DNA of 64,000 bases from Ceratothoa steindachneri (taxonomy: Eukaryota; Arthropoda; Malacostraca; Isopoda; Cymothoidae): assembly GCA_963969495.1 (NCBI GenBank), contig OZ018335.1, positions 88,694,440 through 88,758,439 of the forward strand, written 5' to 3'. This document shows positions 11,418 through 22,335 of the stretch, piece by piece. The position numbers were made by a program, and so were the translations under genes. Every line of letters begins with the position of its first letter. Positions within the stretch are counted from its first letter, which is position 1. Below the pieces are notes generated by a model that had not been told where the DNA came from, did no database searches, and saw only the letters and a list, made by a program, of their open reading frames with translations.

Positions 11418-11872
11418 CCTGGTGGTCGCTTATCTTCACGTGAGCACAGGTGGGAGTGACTGTTATTCAGGAGTGAAATATTTGAGTTGCTTATCTACAG
11501 GAGAAAACGTTTGTGGCCGCTATTCTTCAGGAGTGAAAATTTAGGTTAACTTATATTTCCCTGAAAATGGTCGTCGTCGCTCTTCTTTAGAAGTTTAAAA
11601 ATGAGGTCGTTTGTCTTTAGATGATGATAGTTTGTGTCTCTTATCTTCAGCTGAAAAAATTAGGATTTCTTTTCTGGAGGCGATATCATTTGAGGTCGCC
11701 TTTCTTCAGCAGTGAAAATTTAGAGTTAGTTATTGTCAGGTGAGAAAAAATGGGGTCGATCTTCTTCGGAAGTGAAAAATTTCGTTGGCCCATCTTCAGG
11801 TGAGAAAATTTGGGGTAGCTCATTTTCGGGAATGAAAAATTAAGGTTGCTTATCTTCTGGTGGCAACAGTTG
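11418..11872. repeat. Degenerate ~30-31-bp minisatellite
   Basis: About 14-15 diverged copies of a unit resembling GGTCGCTTATCTTCAGGAGT followed by GAAAATTT. The words TCTTCAGG and GTGAAAA keep returning at about 30-bp spacing. Similar units reappear at 12010-12056 and 12283-12315, so the array was probably longer and was interrupted by the sequence at 11880-12282. Confidence 0.7.
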
Positions 11873-12059
11873 GAATAGGTACAAGTTTAAAGCGTTAAAA
11901 TTGAATTGACAAGATAAAAACTTGCGATAAAGACAACGTCATCATTTTGTTAAAAAACAAGAAACTTGAGCTAACCCAAGGTCAGGTTAGGTTAGGTTTC
12001 GCATGATTTCAGCTCTCTCTCTTGTCTTCAGGTGAAAAAAAGGGGTCGTCCATCTCAAT

Positions 12060-12286
12060 GAGTTCCTGCAAGGGGGAGCATGTTGTAACAGGGGCAATGC
12101 CCCTATTACAACTGAAGAGTGGAGTAGTGCCACGCCTTCGCGACCCCAGTGGTCCTTGAGAAACTAGTGCTCTCTCTCTAGGGTCATCTTTTTCACCTTT
12201 TAAAATTTTACACTATCTTTTCCGCGCCTGCTTAGACCCAACAAAGGTTAAAAGAGGGTGTTAAACGTTCCGTAATAAATAAATCT
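12060..12286 (+). mobile_element. Possible LTR fragment preceded by a polypurine tract
   Basis: A purine run AAGGGGGAGCA (about 12068-12078) directly precedes TGTTGTAACAGGGGC, the arrangement expected at the internal/3' LTR junction of Copia- or Gypsy-type elements. The first 32 bp form an inverted repeat (GTTGTAA-CAGGGG and CCCCT-ATTACAAC). An AATAAATAAA polyadenylation-like run occurs near 12277. No second LTR or pol gene is visible and I cannot define the end. Confidence 0.35.
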
Positions 12287-12395
12287 TCAGGAGTAGATTT
12301 GGGGGCGCTTATCCTACGGTGATCCCATATTTCATGAATTTATTTTGTATTTTGACTTCAATGACTTCCGCCACTTACCCACTCTCCTTTGACAG

Positions 12396-12694
12396 GGTTT
12401 CTGTCCAAGCTCTCCTCCACCCTGATGACGAGGAGAGCTCCGCCTCCGGAGGAGATGGACACGCAAACCTCGCTCGTCTGGCACAAGACGAGCGAGGTCA
12501 AAGAACGGATTAAAACGGCCACTGGCACGATTCCTGTGTACCAAGACATGTCCCAGGACGAAGTCGAAAGCCTGAAAATTTCCGTCTCAGCCATACCTAC
12601 TCTGGAGGAGGCTCGGATGCAGGAGAGGGATTATTCCGAGGACCTCTCTGGTATCATGGCCGAAGCAGATACATCAATAGTCCAAATTACACCC
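12396..12694 (+). CDS. Probable internal coding exon of the F-(I/V)-P-G-Q repeat gene
   Basis: A 299-bp segment is bounded by a pyrimidine-rich acceptor (CTCTCCTTTGACAG ending at 12395) and a donor GTGAGT at 12695. It begins with two nucleotides of a split codon and then encodes 99 residues from FLSKLSSTLMTRRAPPPEEM to MAEADTSIVQITP, ending on a codon boundary. It is more GC-rich than its surroundings and rich in Glu, Thr and Ser, with no domain I recognise. Because it ends in phase 0 and the next coding segment at 22336 can start in phase 0 on the same strand, I infer it is an upstream exon of that gene. The earlier exon or exons are not found. It could instead belong to a separate small gene. 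Confidence 0.5.
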
Positions 12695-15600
12695 GTGAGT
12701 AAACTCCCAAATATCTTTTTAAATAATGTTATCAACTTCATTATCTGCCCCAGAAGTGCGGCCTCGTTTATGGCCTTAAGGTAGTTGATGTCCTTGTAAA
12801 GAGCTTGGGTTTTCCAATGTGCCATAATTTCTGGGTGGAGGCATCAATTTTTAGATGCAAGAAGGGGAAGTAATTTCCTACTGTTTGAGTTCCAGGAAAT
12901 TCTATGTTTATAACGAGCCATCTGTAGCTCAGCTTTCATGGCTTCAGTAGGCCTCGTGGGGTCATTTTGATAAGTATAGCTTGAATGTTACAACTCTCTA
13001 TAGTTTTTTTTTTAATTTAAAGGATAAGCGTGTGAAAAAATACTTTGAGTGGATAAGGGAGTGCTAATACTCTTCGTTAGTTACCTCTTTATCCTATTAC
13101 TTTGTGCCATTTTGAGCGAAATATGAAATTTGCTTGAGTCTTTTGTAAACCGAGAATATTTTACCAAAGTGATTGCTAACAGATATGAACGACGCTAACC
13201 CTTGAATATTATTATAAGATAGTATTAAAATTTTTCCATGCTTTAAAGTCTGAAAGTTTAAATAACAATATGTCAAAAGTTATTCAAATATTTTTTATTA
13301 GTGGTAATTTTAATCTTGATTCCAATGTAGAAAAAAATTTTAAACGATTATTAGAATGGATTTCTGCTATTTTTGTAGGTTTTGCATCCTATCTAATTAT
13401 TAGGCAGAAAATCTCCTGCGGTCACAGTAAATTAGAAGCAAACGAGTAAATTTTTGTATACGAATTTTGATTGCCATTGTTCCAGGAAATAATTAAAGTA
13501 AACCAATTTGGTTATGGTTTGGTGAAATAGAGAAAAGTAGGCAAAACAAAAATGTTGTGAAAAGGATGATTTCCAAGAACTTCCAATAATTAAATCATTT
13601 CATTGGATATTAGGAAAAATAAAGGACTCTAATGACCTACATTCAGGTGGATTTGACCACTAAACAAAAGAAAATGCTTAAAGGAAATGCCATAGAATAA
13701 TGGCAACCGAATTGTTTACTTCTGTCATACTAGAAATTGCTATTAAGCATGCCCCTCCCCGCCTCCAAAGGAAAAGGGGCACATATCTTCGCGTTTTCTT
13801 TAACTCTCCACAAATGGATTGGATGAAAATTCTTGGCGCTCGAAGTTCAAAAGGAGAATAAAATGGCTACAAAACGACAAGTGTTGAAAAAAATTCATAT
13901 GATAATTAAAAAAAAAGAATATCGTAGTGTTTCTTTTTCCTCGAATCTTAAGCGTAATACCAAAGAGATGTCCCACAGAAAGTTTGTAAGGAGAGATTTG
14001 TAAAGAAAGTGGTGAAGATAGAGGAAGAAAAAAAGTGCGAAAGATTTAGTGCCGCAGATCCTCATGCAAACATTGAGGCCTGGATGGTACACGATCCTCC
14101 AAATGTTGGCTACAGCAAGGTAGCCCATTTTATACGTGACTCCCCTTTCGGGAGCCCTGAATGATAGATAAAGAAAATAAAGATTGAATGGGAAGAGTAA
14201 AAGGAGAAAAGAGTAGGAGGGAGCAGACATGTTAAAATTAAACACCCCCAAAAGGAGCTAAGAGGAAGAGGTTGACAACTCTCCCCGCCCAGACGGGGCG
14301 AATGGACGAAAGCTGGTCGACGATTGGCATGCGAAATTAACCCGCGGTTAAGAAGAAAAGGTAAAATGAAAGTTCCTAGAAAGAATAAAGCCCTGGGAAT
14401 CTCAATATAGTTTTAGACTACCCATAGCCCTGGAGTCGGAGTAGGGTGACGCTCTTCCTGGTACAAGTGTAACAGTCTATACGACCTCATCTTGAGTGTG
14501 GGCAATATTTTAGGGCATTGAATGATATTTGGAATGACCACAAATTGTTTTTATATCTCAGAAAGTAACAGCCAAATTGTTTGGTAGTGGTTGGTAAAGG
14601 CGGTGGTTTGGGAAGAATGTTTAAAAGAGACATCATGGCCTTCGCTTCTTGTATGTTGCGTCTTATTGTTTTCATCGCCAAAATTTTGTGTTGTGCAAAT
14701 TTTTCAAATGTCTTTTAATGTTTATGTGTGTGCGCCCCTTTTCTCTTCAACATTTAAGGCCTTTAAGGTTGAATAGTTTGGCTAACACAGGTCTCGCAGG
14801 TCTTTTGGTCTTTAATCTTGCACCTATTATATTAGTCTATTCCATTTTCTTCTCCGGCTTTTCCACTGCCAGGTTAATTTAATTAGTCTACGAGATTTTC
14901 TTGGTAATAAAAAATAGTATAAAAGAGAGCTTATCGTTCGAAAGTTGAAGACCGAGGTGTCTGATAGATAAGGAAAAGAAACTTTAATTATAATTTGTTA
15001 ACTTTCAATCTTTCCCAAAATATAAATATACCATTAAAAAGAAAGAGAAAAAAACTCTGTAATTTATAATAATATTTATTTGTGCCATAAAATGAATATG
15101 TAAAAATATTGAGATGAATTCCTGGTACCATTCGAGAAATGATCTCATCTGATGTCCATTTTAACGCAATGTGGAGTTCACGAGAGTACGCGGAAGTTTT
15201 AGTGGTTGTGAACTGAGAGATAAAACTCACTTACGCTCAGTGTCCTATAAATAGGATCTTTAAACAAAAATGTGTATTTTTATTTCATTTTGTAATAAAA
15301 TTTCACATTTTAATAGAAGAAATTGAGGAATGACTTAGTCCAACCTGAACTTTCGTTCTTGTTATTAGTATATTTTTCCTGCTGTATTAAACATCACATT
15401 TATTTAATTTTTATTGTAAGCCCCGTATACACATATAAGAGACCCTAAGATTATGATGAAATGGTTTATTTTCCAAGTACTCCTATTTTTAAACCATCTG
15501 AATATAGTTATTATTTTAGCAATTTATTACTATTCTTTTTTATATTTATCCCAAACTCTGTACATTTCACAGAAATATTCCGGTCTAAGCTTTCGAGGGA

Positions 15601-16379
15601 TCGTATATCACAAGACGTTCTTCTTTTATATTTTATCAGATATTTTATATGTCGTGACGACACATAAATTTGACGTTTTTGTGCTAAGTGGGGTTTTCGA
15701 TAAGTACTAACGTTTTTTCTAAGTGCCTTTCCCCCCAAATATAGAGGGAATGGGGCAATTAATTTTGAAAACTAACGTCATCAATTTGCACATTGCCAAA
15801 GAGGAAAACTACTAAATTTCTAAAAAAGAGGAATTTTTTTCGCGGGAAAGAAAAAAAATTTGAGTCATTTTATGATAAAATTATAAATATGTTACTAATT
15901 TGATTCAGATTTTTAAACGAGGAAGGAAATTGTGGATAAGTAGTTAAAAGAGATAGCCGAATAACCAGTACAGAACACTCGATAGCCAATTTATGTGCAA
16001 CAACAACGGAGAGATGAATCAAAATATTTGGCTGTGTTTATACAATACCGTTGCAAACTATAGAACAAAATACCTAAATCTAAATTTTATTCAAATTACT
16101 AGTTTAATTCTATTTAAATTGTACAGAATATTATTGAACATTTGTATCTGATAGTGTCCAAGTTTCATTTCATCGAACTGTGGCTAAAGAAAAGTTATGA
16201 GGAAAGTTAATACAGATTTGAAGAAATGATGCATCCAAAAATAGAGAACGATCATATAACTTTCCGTTTCTACATAAAACTTCGTAACGTATGTATGATT
16301 AGAGTGTCCAACGTGTATTACAGAGTGCTACTGAAGGTATTTCTCATTTATCAAGATCACAAGACTAGCTAAGGTCGAC

Positions 16380-16690
16380 TAATACTTCAGAAAGCAGTTT
16401 GTCTAGTGGGAGAGGATAGGAATCACACTATCTGACATTTTGAGACTGTGCAATCGGTCAGAAGTATGATTTCAAGCATAATAAAGCTCTATAAGGATCT
16501 CCTGCGAGTCTAAGAAGAAAGCGGGTCGCCCTCGAAAAAAACACTCACAGGGAAAATCACGCGATGTGACGGATGTCGACGAAGGACCAATTTGAGACAG
16601 CAGCCGGTATTTCACTTCAAGTTGCCGGGAAAACTAACTGCCTCGCGTGGTCTGAGAGAGGTGGGACTCACATCACGCCCATTCTAAGAA
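16380..16690 (+). pseudogene. Tc1 transposase N-terminal fragment
   Basis: A plus-strand reading across frames gives a helix-turn-helix start (ISLSDILRLCNRSE-like), a segment resembling S-I-I-K-L-Y-K-D, then AGRPRKKHSQGKSRDV, the GRPR-type AT-hook between the two HTH units of Tc1 transposases. Stops and frameshifts are present and no catalytic domain follows. It is not continuous with the oppositely oriented fragment at 17185-17770. Confidence 0.5.
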
Positions 16691-17184
16691 ACCAGTCATA
16701 AGTAACAAGAGAGAAGTGGCGTGGTTGGCGTTCGCTACTATCAACCCGCGGTGGCATCCTCGCACATATGCTCTCACGCACATAACCAATCACAATACTG
16801 CTATAATTCCCTCTCAACTTCATAGAACAACATACCCACTCTCTCTTCATTTTCGGAACCTTCGAGAAGGAGTACTGCTGCTTTTATTGCGTAATGCATG
16901 CTTTTGTGACGTTTTGTCAAACGCTATTTGACATCTTCAGAGAAAGTGTAATTTATACTCACTCGTTTTATATAGGAAGGGTGGAAATGGGTATTGGGAG
17001 GGGGGTTAAAATATATAGGAACTTAAATTATTTTTAAGTTATTAAATTATAGGATAAATAATTAATTTGTCCATAAATTCTTTCGTTTTTATGTTCAAAT
17101 CTGGTTTATTTTGCTTTATCAAAATTACTTCTGCCAGTTTCAAATTTGTTCGTCTTGAGATTTGTAAATAACTGTACAGCATTA

Positions 17185-17770
17185 AGACGATTCTCATAGG
17201 TTGATATTAGCGTTAGCAATCATTTCTTTATATTTTGTTCCCTCCTTTTACGCAAATCTCCCACAGAGAGGCAACGTTCTATGGGTTTCTCTTTCGGATT
17301 GCAGCCTTCAATATTCGCCATAAATGCTCAAAAGAATTTAGGTCTGGCGATTGAATTGGCTATGGAAGGAAGTTTATTTTTCTCATCTTAAACCAATCTC
17401 AAGTTAATTTGGTTATTTGCTTAGTTAGGATCGCTAGCCTGCTGAAATATCCATCGAGGTCAGCCGTAGAACTTTTTCGTGCTTGAGAGCAGCTTTTCCT
17501 CCAGTCTCTTTCGATACGTGGCACCATCCATTTTCCCACCAATGATGTGGAGTGCTCCTGTGACATATGTAGTAAAACAGCCTAAAACTAAGAAACTTCT
17601 GTATTTCACGATTGGGATGCTGTGCTTAGGATTATAGGCAGTTTATACCTCCCTCCAAGCGTGAAGTATCTCATCTGACCATTTAATATTGTTTCAAAAA
17701 TTCACTTCCCTCCTCAAGATGCTCTCTCACAAACTTTAAACGGTTTGTTACATGCTTTTTATTAAAAGCA
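17185..17770 (-). pseudogene. Tc1 transposase catalytic-domain fragment
   Basis: Minus-strand reading starts with KHVTNRLKFVREHLEEGSEF, passes through a degraded D-E-T-S box, an HHWWENGWCHVSKETGG-like middle, a D-W-F-K-M-R-K-I-N-F-L-P stretch, and Q-S-P-D-L-N-S-F-E-H-L-W-R-I-L-K with the last catalytic Glu, ending near W-E-I-C-V-K-G-G. The order matches the second half of Tc1 transposases (D,D34E). Multiple stops and shifts interrupt it, and the N-terminal DNA-binding half is absent. Confidence 0.75.
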
Positions 17771-17783
17771 TGTAACAAACCGC
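17743..17783. repeat. Perfect 19-bp inverted repeat at a transposon breakpoint
   Basis: Arms CGGTTTGTTACATGCTTTT and its exact complement flank a 4-nt loop (TATT). The left arm is coding sequence of the Tc1 fragment (the KHVTNR codons), and the right arm is its inverted copy. The LINE tail begins just beyond it. Confidence 0.85.
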
Positions 17784-17794
17784 CGTGAAATCAA

Positions 17795-18330
17795 ACGCCT
17801 CGAGTGATTCGAGAAGTACAAGCTAAGACAGATCCTCAAAATAAGATGGGAAGATTTCATCCGCAACACCGAGGTCCTGAACCGAGCCTTGCTACCCAGC
17901 GTCGAAGCCACCACTCTCCACCATCGTCTACGTTGGGCAGGCCACGTCCTACGAGTGGACCCATCCCGACTCACCAGGATCATGCTCTATGGGGAACTCG
18001 CCACCGGAACAAGACCCCGAGGAGGACCAAAGCGCCGCTACAAAGACCAGCTTAAGCGCACCCAAGTCCAAACCAACATTAAACTTTCTTCGTGGGAGCA
18101 AACTGTCAGGAACAAAGGAGCCTGAAGGATAGCTGTTCACGACGGCACCGCGATCTTTGAGGAGAGCAGAAGACAGCATGAGGAGGGCAAACGTAGGAGG
18201 AAGAAGGAGTGACTGAAACAACCTCGTACTCCTCCTGCCCTCCTATGTGACTTCTGCCCACGGCTCTTCTACAGCAGACTGAGTCTCCTAACTCCTATCC
18301 TGCACAAACATCAGCCGAGGAGACCGGATA
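17795..18330 (+). pseudogene. LINE ORF2 C-terminal fragment with zinc-finger tail
   Basis: Reads QILKIRWEDFIRNTEVLNRA, then HHRLRWAGHVLRVDPSRLTR, a LYGELATGTRPRGGPKRRYKDQLK motif and a W-E-Q-T-V-R-N-K-G segment. The RWAGHV.R and LYGEL..G.R..GG..KR.KD motifs are standard near the C-terminus of a common group of animal LINE reverse transcriptases. After a stop and frame change, C-D-F-C-P-R-L-F-Y-S-R-L-S-L-L leads into a His pair, a C2H2-like finger typical of the same tail. Only the end of the element is present; the catalytic palm is missing. Confidence 0.75.
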
Positions 18331-20411
18331 ACTGAGGACTGATTCGATGCTCGGACACAAGCTGCAGCAGACGACGACGATTAAGAAGTGGAGTTTTGCG
18401 GGGAGTGAAAGAATGTAGATCATTACGATGAGTTCTCTACTAATAGTTCTTTTACTCGATTTAGTCACAGACAATACTAGATCGCTTTGTAGATTTTTTA
18501 CAGCCATCATTGGATTATTATCTAGCTTTAGAAACATGTAACGTTAAGACCGATCGTTAATCTTGCGAGGAGCCATGGCTATTGACAAGGTAGAGGTGAT
18601 TCGATACCCAAAACGCTTTTAAATTATAAACTTTTAAATTGCATAAGTCACTTCAATTCACCACTCAAAAATAGTCCTATAAGATAATCAATCTGTATTT
18701 AGTATAATTATTTGCTGTCGAATAGTTTTAGGAACTTGTTTGACCATCGGCATTGTTAAAAGTAAATGAACTTCTAGTTCGAAAATTTCTTATCGAAGAA
18801 TGACGGTGCTAATTTAGCAGTCTACATGTTTCGATTCTAGAAATTTCTAGAATCTTCAATCTATCCATTTTCTTCGAATTTATAATATTTCTTTTGTTTA
18901 ATAATAATAGTCTCGCATGGCGACCTTAGTGTGTTTATATGTCTCCACTCGAGATAGATGTTTACGGAAATGGCAAGCAATTAACAACAAAATGACTTAA
19001 TAGAAGCCACCCAAGATGTCACAGAGAATGTTTCTGCTGATTGCATACCAATTTTGACATCATCAGTAGACAGCAGATTGTTAAAATTATTCAGAAGGGT
19101 TCCATTGTTCAGGAGCTCTTGAACAGTTCTTTTCCTCAGCGAGAATAACCGCACCCGATCTGTGGGTTACCCTTGATTTGGATAGGTCTACGAGAGCACA
19201 ACTTCGAATGAAAAAGCTGTGAGTGGGGTCCCACATTGGGCGGCTTTCGACAAACAGGATGTCCGGCAAACCTCTGCAACCTCTGCAACCTCCCACAGTC
19301 GATGGTCGTCCTGATTAACTCTTGCCACCATCAACTCTGTGTGAGTCTAAGCTGTGGGAATAGGCCCAACGCAAGCCCTTCCCCACATTAATTCACTCAC
19401 TGCGCAAGCGCAGCTTCACTCATCTTTCATCTTCTTTCTGCTGGCTGCCATACCACGTTGGGGTGCCTGGCAGTAAAACCGCAGATCAAGCTTGTAATGC
19501 ATTTAGCCAATGCCACAGTTTACTTCTATTCACTCATTATTACCATTGTAAACCTTTCTTTTTATCGGGTTCCGCTACAGTAATGAGATAACTTGTTTGT
19601 ACAGCAATTTTGAAGAGGTTCCTCTTTTTCTTAGTTTAATTTTCTTTTTTCTTAAATTAAATTTACCCTCGATATTGAAAGATATATGTCCCTCCCGTTT
19701 CTAGATTTATTAACCCAGACTTTATATCTTCTATCTATCTATAGAAGTCTACTAACCCTTTTTCATGGACGAAAATAATCACAATACTTATTGGAATTTC
19801 GCTAAATTTATTTTTTTGACAAGATTACATTGAACAAATATCATTGCATCTACTTTTAAAGTAGTTCACCCAATTTTAATGTTAGCCCTTGTTTGTTAAA
19901 ATTGGATGCTCTAATAATAACATTAATTCAGAGAGTAATGTCATGTTTTTGATATTTTAATGTAGTTTTTTTTTAATCTTTTCTTATTTTCCTCTCTGTT
20001 TTTTTCCATTTTCTTTTTCTCTATTCCCTTCCGGTCTGAATATTTTTTTTATATGCATCGTTAAATCCTCTCGTTCTTTAGGTTATATTTTCATTGATCA
20101 GGTTTTTGATAAGTTCTTATTTTTTCCTCTTGCCTATGAACTGCCCTTTTGATTTCCTCTTTCGTAAAAATGTAACAATTTTTTATTCAATTTCTCTTAT
20201 TCGTCTTTTCTGTAAATTTGTCGGAAATTTCGTTATTTCCTATAAACTGAGTTAAAGTTCAGAATTACTTGGATTTCGTCGTCACGCGCCATCGTACCAA
20301 GCTTACCTATAGATTTTTCCGAATAAATTAATAAAGTTTGAAAGTACTTACATTTTTTTTCCAGTTTATGTGAGGCAGTTGAATTGAATAACCATTTACG
20401 TATATTATTGC

Positions 20412-20541
20412 CAGATGCGGATCCAAGGGGGCCTAGGGGTCTGAAACTCCCCTCCCAAATTTCAGACCCGTTCATGTTTATATTTCTTTTTTTAAACCAT
20501 ACTTGTATTCTGATATTTTGAAAATGTTATGTAATAATATA

Positions 20542-20616
<75 letters not shown>

Positions 20617-20941
20617 TTTTTAAACCGTTGGAATCGTATGTATCTTATATGATACTGTCTAAAATGCTGAAAAATCTAAAAAATAATGATTAAATTCAGT
20701 TTTATACCTTAGTTGACATCTAAAAACTACAATAAACCACAATTCATAATTTTCTGATGTGAGGACAAAAGTCGGATCTGAGAGAGTTAGTCCTCACTCT
20801 TATGTGATAAGTTATAATGTTATTTATTACCAATGTTGTGCTATATAACCATTATTAATCATCAATGCCCTTTTCTCAGACTACTCAGATACAGGAATTC
20901 CGGTTAACCCTCCCCAAATTTTTATTCTGGATCTGCCACTG
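20412..20941. mobile_element. hAT-type MITE with 8-bp target-site duplication
   Basis: Ends are CAGATGCGGATCCAAGGGG at the left and, on the minus strand, CAGTGGCAGATCCAGAATAA at the right, an imperfect inverted repeat of the CAGTGGCGGATCCAGG type seen in animal hAT elements. Flanks are ATTATTGC (20404-20411) and ATTATTGT (20942-20949), an 8-bp duplication with one mismatch, the length hAT transposases produce. The 530-bp interior has no coding capacity and contains a (TA)n tract (20543-20613), so it is non-autonomous. Confidence 0.75.
20543..20613. repeat. (TA)n microsatellite inside the MITE
   Basis: About 35 TA units lying entirely within the hAT-type element, so either carried with it or expanded after insertion. 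Confidence 0.95.
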
Positions 20942-22335
20942 ATTATTGTTAAATTAGTTTTAGTTAACCTTTACACGTTGATCTATTATAACATTCAATA
21001 ATTCTGTTAACCTCATCATTGAATACCCTGTTATCATAATTATATTTTGTATTTTATTTATTTGAAACCTCTAAAACCTTCCGTTTTGCTTAGATATTTG
21101 ATGATGATGATGATGATGATATAACAAGTGGGGAAAATCTGTTGTAGGTGTATATAGTGGTGAAAAATATTTATATTCTGCCCTCCTGTAGAGGACAAGT
21201 TTTTCTAACTCTTTCATTTACCCTATTCTCTACATTTACTTGATGAGATTGAACGAAAAAGGGGAAAAAAATAGTTATCCTTTTGCTCAGCGAGATTTAA
21301 AAGAAAACGAGCCACGAGTCAGTGACTGTTCTAAACAATTTAAAAAAGAATTTTCTTTTAAGCTTAACACTCGAAATGATTTCCGGTACGATTCATTTAG
21401 CATTATCACAACTATTTATATTTCATAATCAATTTTGCCCATTTAAATAAACCAGATATTTCAGTCAACTGATATCTTCTAAATTAGTTTTATTTATTTA
21501 TTTTTTATTTGTTTTCCGCATGTTATAGCTCTTCCTTCATATGTCTATCCTCGCAGGGTAAAACTATCTTTATGGCAGAGTATAAATATTAATAGTGTAG
21601 TTTTAGAGATTATACCTACCTTTCTGTTAATCAAGATAAAAAATAAAATAGCTTGGTATGGGTATTTCCACTGCGCCCTGTACTTGTTTTGAGGCATTCA
21701 TCAAGATCTGCGATGACTATCGGTTCTAGAGAGAATCTTAGATCCGGCTGCAACTTTCCCCTTTTTCTGATCTGTGTGAGGTAGAACAGACATGGCAAAG
21801 AGGCTTGCCTTAAAGGGTGCCAAGTCGAGACGAGCGGTAGGGGTGACCAGTGCCAGACTGTCAGTATAATCGAGATCCGAAGCGAGGAAGAGCTATGTCT
21901 GATACCTTCATAATACTCAAGTCGCCAAGAGGCGGGCTGGGGGTAATGCTCTTGCCAGATTGATGTGTGTACCGTACATTCGGTATTTGCTTATTTCGTA
22001 CAGAACTTGTGATCAGTGGGCTAGTTTTATATTATTTCCTCCTTCTGAAATGCCCCTGTTTCCGTGATGTTCACCTCATTATTATAGCCACGCTGCCAGA
22101 GAGTTACAATGGTCGTTTCCTGAAGAAAGGTGCTGTGATATAAATTATTTACCGGTGAATGCCTTGCTATTATGGATACTCAACCTGTTTCAATTATTTT
22201 TACTTGATTTAACGTCGTTTTATAAAATATAATATCTCGTTCCTAAAGAGAAAGGAAACATTATCTCGTTACTGCTATTCTATCAGGATTTATTTTAGTA
22301 TATATACAAGCATAATTTGAGTATCACTTTACAAG

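Larger units (their letters stand above)
12695..22335 (+). other. Inferred first large intron
   Basis: About 9.6 kb between the donor at 12695 and the acceptor at 22334-22335. Recognisable contents are Tc1 fragments (16380-16690 and 17185-17770), a LINE tail (17795-18330) and an hAT-type MITE (20412-20941), annotated separately. The stretches 12700-16370, 18340-20400 and 20950-22320 hold nothing else I can identify apart from a short (GAT)n run at about 21100-21120. I cannot exclude short exons here. Confidence 0.4.

Noticed and set aside
11976..11998. Interstitial arthropod telomere repeat (GGTTAGGTTAGG)
   Set aside because: Fewer than three TTAGG units; chance or an unrelated repeat is enough to explain it.
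15468..15480. CCAAGTACT word like the PLE end at 2557, also near 34783 and 55004
   Set aside because: Only about 9-11 bases match, with no stem-GAAA module and no PLE sequence beside it.
15453..15738. Overlapping open frames on both strands, one with a hydrophobic start
   Set aside because: AT-rich, no domain, no splice context and similar open lengths on both strands.
19087..19500. GC-richer block with GCAACCTCTGCAACCTC duplication, considered as a gene or SINE
   Set aside because: No A/B boxes, no domain, no terminal repeats; nothing beyond composition supports it.
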